Source: Dioscorea cayenensis subsp. rotundata
Taxonomy: Eukaryota; Streptophyta; Magnoliopsida; Dioscoreales; Dioscoreaceae
Reading direction: 5' to 3'
Assembly: GCF_009730915.1 (NCBI RefSeq)
Contig: NC_052489.1
Location: 29,505,916 to 29,569,915 of the forward strand
DNA length: 64,000 nucleotides
Both the position numbers and the translations under genes were made by a program. Below are positions 60,489-64,000 of this stretch, piece by piece; within the stretch, counting starts at the first letter, position 1, and each line of letters starts with the position of its first letter. The notes beneath the pieces were generated by a model. The model searched no databases. It saw only the letters and a program-made list of their open reading frames with translations, and was not told the DNA's origin.

Positions 60489-61150
60489 CCGAGGGGAGTC
60501 CCCATATAACAACAAACAATGTCAGTACAATCTGAAAAAGATTATAAGTGAGAGATTTTTAGTAGTGAAAAATTGTTGTAATGAGATTAAGGGTGAAATG
60601 TAGACATTTCTTTGGCCAAATAACTTGACATGGTTATATATCAATATTGTGCACATCTTATAAATGTTACCTGTCTGAGATGCACATGATGCCTTCAAAA
60701 GTGAGTGTTACTATAGCAAGTACAACAAAATTAGAGCAACCTGTGGAAAAGATTAACAAACACTTGAGATCAACCTTTAAACAACACTCCCCCAATATTG
60801 AGTATATATATATATATATATGTATATAATTTATATAATAGAAAATCTTATAGAAAAGAGGAAGACAATAATCCTAATAAGAGAAAACAAATACCATAAA
60901 AACCATGTTTGATAGATTAAGCATTTTTCTCATTCCTATATTTGTTCTCATAAAAACATGACATGTCTTTCCGATTGATGGCAATTTCATAAGTGTGGAA
61001 ACAATTTCCATAATACAGTGGAAAAAGGGGAAAAAGATTCCAATTGGATGGGCATGAAATTGGAATTACCTGCGGAAATCGGTGACCTTGTCAAACTTGA
61101 GAAAGCACAGTGATGGTGAGCAGCAGCTGATAACTAGAAGCAATTGAAGG

Positions 61151-62466
61151 AAGAGGAAAGATTGAAAAGATAGAGAGAGATCAGTGAGGAATAAAATACA
61201 TACAGTGAGGAAAGCAGTGAGCGGAAGGAAATGGAGGTTTTTGGAAAGAGGGCGAGGTGAGCGACGCTAAGGCAGGAGATGCTTGCGATCTCGGGTGAAA
61301 CAGGTGGGGATAAAGGCCGCGATTCGGCAGTGGGTGCGAGGCAGTAGATCTGACTGGCTGATCGAAACTCAAAAATGTGTCGTCGGTGAAAATTGAGCTA
61401 TATCTCAGCCGATGAGGTTAGCTCGATGTTTAAACTGTCTCTCAACGTAGTCAAGGTCGTTGGCGGAAGGAAATGGAGGTTGCCAATGAGCCTTTTACAT
61501 CTATGTGCTAGTTTCAATGTTCCTTTTTTTCTTTTATGTATTAAAATTAAATATTTCTCTTTTATTAAAAAATTTATAAATTTGCAACTATAATTACCTC
61601 GCATGTATATATATATATATATATATTTGTCCAAGTAGGTCATGCTCCAACAAAGAATAATGTCAACTAGTGGATTGATTGACCATACAGCTCTAAGCAA
61701 GATTAGCTAAGAATTACCATACTGATTACCTTCGAATAATAATATATATATGCCTTCTGTAATTAATAAAAATAAAAAATCGCATCATGCACCACAGTAG
61801 AGCAAGGGTGATGATTATCCACATTATTGTTGGAAATTGAACCGCCAACAAATAAACTACCTGTTACTATTTGTCTCTTCACATTATCGCCAACTGCCAC
61901 AATTAACGTATTTTATTGGATTTGATTTTAAATGCACAATAATATTTATAAACATTACTGTGCTGATGAAAAATCCAACACACGTAAAATACCCTTTTTT
62001 TTTTTTCTCTCTCTCTTCATTTGATACTGTTAAAACGTCGGCAATTGACATATTATATATATATATATTACAATATTTTAAAAAAATAGAGATATATATA
62101 CAAACTGCATATTCACATCCTCAACTTTGGTTTTTTGTTGGGTATTATTGTTTTATTGCCAAAAATCCATGTTTGAATAGATATAAATCAGTTATCAATG
62201 TAAAAGTACTAACTTTTTGTTGACGGTTAGAAGCTTTTTGGGTTTTCTGGTTTTTAATTCACAAATAATTTCAACTGATATATTGCACCATTTACTTACG
62301 TTAGCTCAAACTATTCAGTCCCTGAAACATATCAAAGATACATCTAATTGTGTGTTTGTGTGTATTTGGTTTTGGCATTTATTCAGAATTCCTCCATTGA
62401 GCGTGTGATTACATGGAAGATCATAAGCAGTATATCTGTTATTAAATAAACACCGGAGATGGTTCT
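61151..62466. other. Noncoding region between DUF1295 and PHYH relics
   Basis: Up to about 61400 it is a GA-rich leader/promoter side of the DUF1295 gene; GCGGAAGGAAATGGAGG occurs there twice (about 61219 and 61464). The rest is AT-rich with (TA)n at about 61601-61626 and 62052-62068. No gene is seen. Confidence 0.5.
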
Positions 62467-64000
62467 TCAGTTTTGAACAGAACTAGCATGTGGATGCGGA
62501 TGCTGATGCTGATGCTGAGCTGCTGCTGCGACACACGAATTAAGAGACATGAGGGGTTCTGGATCAACCTTTCTTTGAATCCTGACAAAATACAAAGGGA
62601 ATTAATTCAGAAGCCAAGAAATGTTACTGAAATATATACACAAGTAGGCCATGCAAAAGTAAAATCAGATTGGAAAAGTACATCACAGAATATCAAGAAA
62701 AGGTAAATCAAATTGTTACTAGAAAGAAACGTTCATAACCATATTTCTTGCTGCCAAAGAGCTAATTATATCAACAGCTGCAAAACTATGTCAGCCCACA
62801 ATAACATATGCGGGGATTCATGTTGTATATTTAACCATCTGAATGTATTCTGGATATATGAATGATCTCTCAGATCATCATGCTTCAAATTTAAAAACTC
62901 AAAAAGCATAAGCAAGGTGTGAACAATGGGTATAGTGATGCATTTAGAAGGAACCAACAGTCATCCCTGGTCCACAATGAATGACGTATTTTTCCTTATG
63001 TATTTAGACTAGAGGGTGAAAACAAAAAGATGAGCAAAATGCCAAAACACATCAACTGAGTATTTTGTAGCAACCTGTCCAATGTATTGCGTATGTGTTG
63101 AGACAGGAGATACGTTTAAGCCATTGTTCATGTCACAGGAACATCAGTGTAGTGACATTTTAAAATACAATAAATGTGATGGTGTGTCAAAGAACCAATA
63201 TTTTGGCATGAAAAGAAAGTGCCAGCACGAAAGAGTAAAGATAATCAAGATTAAGATCAAGGGTGAAGCAGGAAGTCAGAAGTATGGGCATTGTTCCCAT
63301 CCATACTATTGAGGAAGTTCTCAGTTCTCTCTGTGGTAAATTGAAGAGTTTTAGTTTCAATACTGGTAATGAGATCTGGTCATCCGATTGATGGCCATCT
63401 TCTGAGCCTCATAAATTCCAAAGTTATTATGTAAAATAGTACAATAGCATCGGTGGATGGATTAAAAGAGCCCAACCAATTGTCCTTGATCCATGAACAT
63501 CTGTCGAGTGTCCACCGCATGCAGGCTAAAAGCATGTCTTGAACTAGGTGGTGTTTTCAAAAGCTGCAAAATTGATACTCAATGAGAACTTGATTGAGTT
63601 GAAATTCAATTATACAGAAATGATGCATCACCTTTGATGCACAAGATCACCATGTATCACCACAAAAGAGCCTGCTTTCACCTCTAGTGGCACAAATTCT
63701 TTAATATCATATGATGGCGAAGGATGATCAAAGTGCACCCATCTTTATCTCGTATGAACTTTTTCTTACTAGGCCATCTAATGGCAAAAAGAACAAAAAT
63801 CATAAATGAGGAGGGATCATATCAGACAAAGCAGAAATAAATGCCAATCCAAGTAAGGAAAGACTACTCTTGTGGGAGACTCTAGATTGCCCAAAGGCAA
63901 CCGTTAACAATAGTTGCATCTTCAATGCTAATAAAGTCCTGTGCATGATGGAGGCTCTGTCACGAAGAAAAGGTATCCTGGTCTGGAACAACTTCCCCAC
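62467..64000 (-). pseudogene. Phytanoyl-CoA dioxygenase (PHYH) pseudogene, runs off the window
   Basis: PHYH enzymes are Fe(II)/2-oxoglutarate dioxygenases that hydroxylate branched-chain acyl-CoAs in peroxisomes. Minus-strand pieces match the plant family: 63800-64000 reads GEVVPDQDTFSS, a stop, then EDATIVNGCLWAI; 63632-about 63790 reads KFIRDKDG and [33 protein letters not shown]; 63477-63563 reads FENTT, SSRHAFSLHAVDT, then KDNW; 62467-62581 reads WIQRKVDPEPL followed by a new tail rich in Ala, Gln and His. Splice sites are partly kept. There are at least two in-frame stops and three or more frameshifts. The iron-binding HxD (normally PHQD) is PDQD here. The distal iron-binding His (IHGDL region) remains. 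Clearly decayed. Confidence 0.85.

Larger units (their letters stand above)
54733..61150 (-). pseudogene. DUF1295 / steroid 5-alpha-reductase-like membrane protein gene, disrupted
   Basis: A multi-pass membrane protein of the DUF1295 family, of uncertain substrate in plants. Minus-strand exons: 61070-about 61145 (YQLLLTITV..., KFDKVTDF), 60671-60740 (SNFVVLAIVTLT), third exon split into 60489-60531 (IVLTLFVVIWGL) and 55923-55950 (RLGIFLLMR), then 55726-55807 (ILKWGEDRRLDK), 55409-55639 (WVWTVSLPLTIVN, NGKWCNVGIWKYSRHPNYFG), 55090-55218 (LLWWGVFVASTPVL), 54947-55008 and 54733-54850 (FEFPMYTQRN). A 4.5-kb Copia element interrupts the third exon. Independently, the first exon has one extra base before KFDKVTDF and no plain ATG in frame. 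The second has two extra bases (around TFEGIMCI instead of TFKASWHLR). Downstream exons are open. Most likely a dead gene. Confidence 0.85.

Noticed and set aside
63082-63312. 76-codon plus-strand frame near the PHYH relic
   Set aside because: No family resemblance and it lies in an intron-like stretch of the minus-strand pseudogene.

Overview
This is nuclear DNA from a flowering plant, most likely a monocot outside the grasses. The window is AT-rich with long intron-containing genes. The first exons of the quinone-oxidoreductase copies and of the histone-demethylase gene are GC-rich, a gradient typical of monocots. The mobile elements are plant types (MuDR-like, FAR1-like, Copia). Species cannot be named from the sequence.

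Layout. 1-2.5 kb: a 0.95-kb segment with a TATA box, present twice in direct orientation. 3.8-6.7 kb: a NAF1 (box H/ACA snoRNP assembly) gene whose 5' part is broken. 7.4-7.7 kb: a decayed fragment of an S1/P1-type nuclease gene. 8.4-21.8 kb: two nested Mutator-like elements (MULEs). An inner MuDR-like element (8444-15463) sits inside the left terminal inverted repeat of an outer FAR1-type element. The outer element also carries pieces of three host genes (deSI/PPPDE peptidase, chorismate mutase, EXO1). 21.8-25.8 kb: a long inverted-repeat element interrupted by a probable solo LTR. 26.2-30.1 kb: an intact S1/P1 nuclease (ENDO4-like) gene on the minus strand. 31.7-33.6 kb: DAD1. 34.2-40.7 kb: a tandem duplication of a PIG3-like quinone oxidoreductase, first copy intact, second frameshifted. 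42.2-44.7 kb: an LDL2-like LSD1-type histone demethylase. 45.8-51.7 kb: duplicated noncoding repeats and a Harbinger-like scrap. 52.3-54.5 kb: a GlcAT14-type glucuronosyltransferase. 54.7-61.2 kb: a DUF1295 (steroid 5-alpha-reductase-like) gene on the minus strand, split in its third recognised exon by a young Copia element. 62.5-64 kb: a phytanoyl-CoA dioxygenase pseudogene running off the window.

The host genes are unrelated housekeeping or metabolic genes and do not form a pathway or cluster. The main story is genome turnover: tandem duplication, transposon nesting, gene-fragment capture and decay. Five host loci look intact (ENDO4-like, DAD1, first PIG3-like copy, LDL2-like, GlcAT14). Four carry single-base frameshifts or stops (NAF1, second PIG3-like copy, DUF1295, PHYH). 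For NAF1 and PIG3-like copy 2 a sequencing or assembly error remains possible. Exon borders were read by eye from splice sites and family similarity; no database search was run.
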